64,000 nt of DNA from Varanus komodoensis. Taxonomy: Eukaryota; Chordata; Lepidosauria; Squamata; Varanidae. Position 1 is the first letter of the stretch, and the number at the start of each line of letters is the position of its first letter. Location of the stretch: NCBI RefSeq assembly GCF_004798865.1, contig NW_025336479.1, forward strand, positions 10,298,468 to 10,362,467, read 5' to 3'. The notes beneath the pieces are model-generated. The model had not been told where the DNA came from. It did not search any database and saw nothing but the letters and a program-made list of their open reading frames with translations. Position numbers and translations under genes: made by a program. Of the stretch, positions 55,801-58,800 are shown one piece after another.

Positions 55801-58800
55801 GCTCAGGTAATGGGCTGGATGAGGGCCAATAAACTGAGACTCAATCCAGGTAAGACAGAGGTCCTTTTGGTGGGTGGTTTGGGTTTTCAGGTAAGTGATC
55901 TTGGTCCTGTCCTGGACAGGGTTGCATTCCCTCTAAAGGACAGGGTCCGCAGCTTGGGAGTGCTCCTTGACCCAGAGCTATCCCTGGAAACCCAGGTGAC
56001 TGTGGTGGCGAGAAGCACCTTCCTCCAGCACTGCCTCGCAACGGTGATACATGCCCTGGTAACCTCCTGGTTGGATTACTGTAATGCGCTCTATGTGGGG
56101 CTGCCCTTGAAAATGGTCCGGATACTTCAGCTGGTACAGAACAGAGCTGCCAGGTTGCTGACAGGGGCCAGTCATTATTCTCATATAATGCCAGTCCTCT
56201 ATCAGCTACACTGGCTCCCAATTGAAGTCCAGGCCCAATTCAAGGTGCTGGTATTAACCTATAAAGCCCTAAACAGCTTAGGACCAGAATACCTGAAGGA
56301 TCACCTCCTTCCCTACATGCCTTCATGCCCCTTAAGATCAGCAGGGGAGGCCTTGCTCCAGGAACCCTCTTTGAAGGAGGTACAGAGGGTGTCTACCTGG
56401 AGGAAGGCCTTCTCCGCAGAAGAGCCCAGACTTTGGAATGCACTCCCCAGAGAGGTCCACCTAGCGCCGACGTTATACTCCTTCTGGTGCCAGGTAAAGA
56501 CCTTTTTATTTAACCATAATTTTAATAAATTATTAATATTAATACAAATTATTAAGGTTTTATATGTTTCAAGATTTTTCCCCACAGTTGCATTTTCAAT
56601 TCTTTTCCTCCTCCTCTCTTTCTCTTAGTTTTATGATGTGCTGTTTTATACTGTTTTAATAATTTAATATTGCTTTAATAATCCTTGTTTTATTATTGTA
56701 CTATTGTAGTATTTTACACTGTGTAAGCCATCCTGAGCACTTGTCAGAAGGACGGGATATAAATGTTTGTAAAAAATAAATAAATACCTCCATGGCATCT
56801 ATTTCAGAAGGGAACCCAGATCCTCAGTTACATTCAATTCAGCAAACATGATATTTCAGATCTATTGGATGCACTGCAGAGAGGGGACACATCTCTCGCA
56901 GTACGATCAGACAGAATCATCCAATTTTGAGGAGGAGGTGGAAGAGTAAAGGTGCGCAAGTAACTTGGCAGGGTCAAGGTTACCTAGCAAAGATTCTCAG
57001 GCAGAGCATGAGAATCAGCTGACCTTGCAAAATGAAGGAGACATGTCAGAACAGAGCAGGGGGAGGGACTTGACCCAGTAAGAAGGTGACAGCAGAAGCA
57101 AGAGGGCCAATTAAGTGTCCAGCATTCCCGCCATCTAGCCCTCACGCAGCGGGAGCCACCCTGAAGGTAGAGGCAGAACTTTTTCTGAAATGGAGGGGAT
57201 TTTTTCTGAAATCCAAGTTTCCATTTGGATTCACCTCTTTACATGCGCAGGTGCTTCTCCCACGTCTCAAAGAGAATGATACTTTGATTTATACTGTTCA
57301 CTTTTTTAAAAAAAGAACTGTGTTTCTAAAGTTTTATCTGACTCTGCAGGAGAGGAAATAAGGGAGGGAGAGACCTGCTCCTGACACTCACAGCATCTTT
57401 CCAACAAGAACTTAATTAAAATGGATAATTGCTCAAGATGCAATATAGCTAACACTTCCATTCATATCTTTGACAGTGCCCAATGGCTGCTTCCTTTTGG
57501 GAGGAACTAATAATTCATATAAATGTTGTGTTGGAAATGTCTTTAAAATTTACAGATACGCACATTCTTCTTACCTATCTATCTAATTCTTGGAATTTAA
57601 CACAGAGTCAACATAAATGGATTCTCCAGGTTCTTTTGACAGCTAGAAGGCTACCATAACAACACTGGAAGGTAAATAGCCAACGGCAGTAACACAGTGG
57701 GCTGGAGAACTTCATGAAAGCTTCAGTCTTTGAACAGATGGTTTTTAGGCACAATTTATAAATGAATGAATATATGAATATTTGGTCTGCCTTTGTGGAA
57801 GTTTATGCATAATTATTTTCAGTAACATCAGCATCTCTTGCTATATATATAATATTTAGGGGTCTATAGTATATATATGTACACTATACTACTTAAATTT
57901 TATGTGAGAAAATTGCAGCATTTTATTGTTCTTTCTTTTTTTCTTCTTTTTTCCCCTTTCTTGTTTTGGTTTTGGCTTTGATTTACACAATAAAAATAAA
58001 TTTTAAAAGTTATCAAGCTAATTCTAAAAGTTTGACTATGACTTTGTGATTTCTGTTTTTCAATTTTTTGTTTGCTTGCTTTTGTAAATTGCCTGGATTT
58101 CCACCCTGCCCTGCAAAAAGTCAGGACAGAAATGTTCTAAATAAATAAAAATAAGCAAATAAAACATGCAAGCCTTCCACCCCTTGATCACATCTGCGAT
58201 CTGTCCAACCTGAACGGTGCCTCCTGGAGAAATCGCTCTCTGAATTTGTGCTGTTCCACATCAAATGCAGCACACTTTTTGCGAAGAACTGCTACTTCGT
58301 TGGCCTGTAATGGTGCCACATGCTGCTTCACAGTCATTGCCAGCTTCTTCAGGTTGTTCCATTTTTCTGGCAGCTCCTGGAAGCAAAATGAGAACAAAAG
58401 AAAACAGAAAACAAGAGCCTGACTGGGTAGTCTCAACTTGGCATGCAATGTATCAAGCATGACCATAGTGTACAAGCTGAAGAAATATAACAAGTTCTCT
58501 GTCTACAACAACATGACCATAATAATCATTTTGTCTATGCATAAATTGGCACTATTACCCCTTTCTAATTACATTTTCCTGATTAGAGATTGTTTCTTCC
58601 CTCTCTCAACATAGGTCATGTATCAGCAGCCCAAAAGATTATTTTAATGACCTTAGAGGAGAAAGGTGTAAGTCATTTCTGCGTTTTCTATACATCACAA
58701 CTAAAGTTTCTGAACCCCAACTTTCAAAAAAGATGCTAGAGTGCTACAAGCAAAAAGAAATGTTTTAAGAAAAATGCTGGATAAAAATATTCAGTCTACT

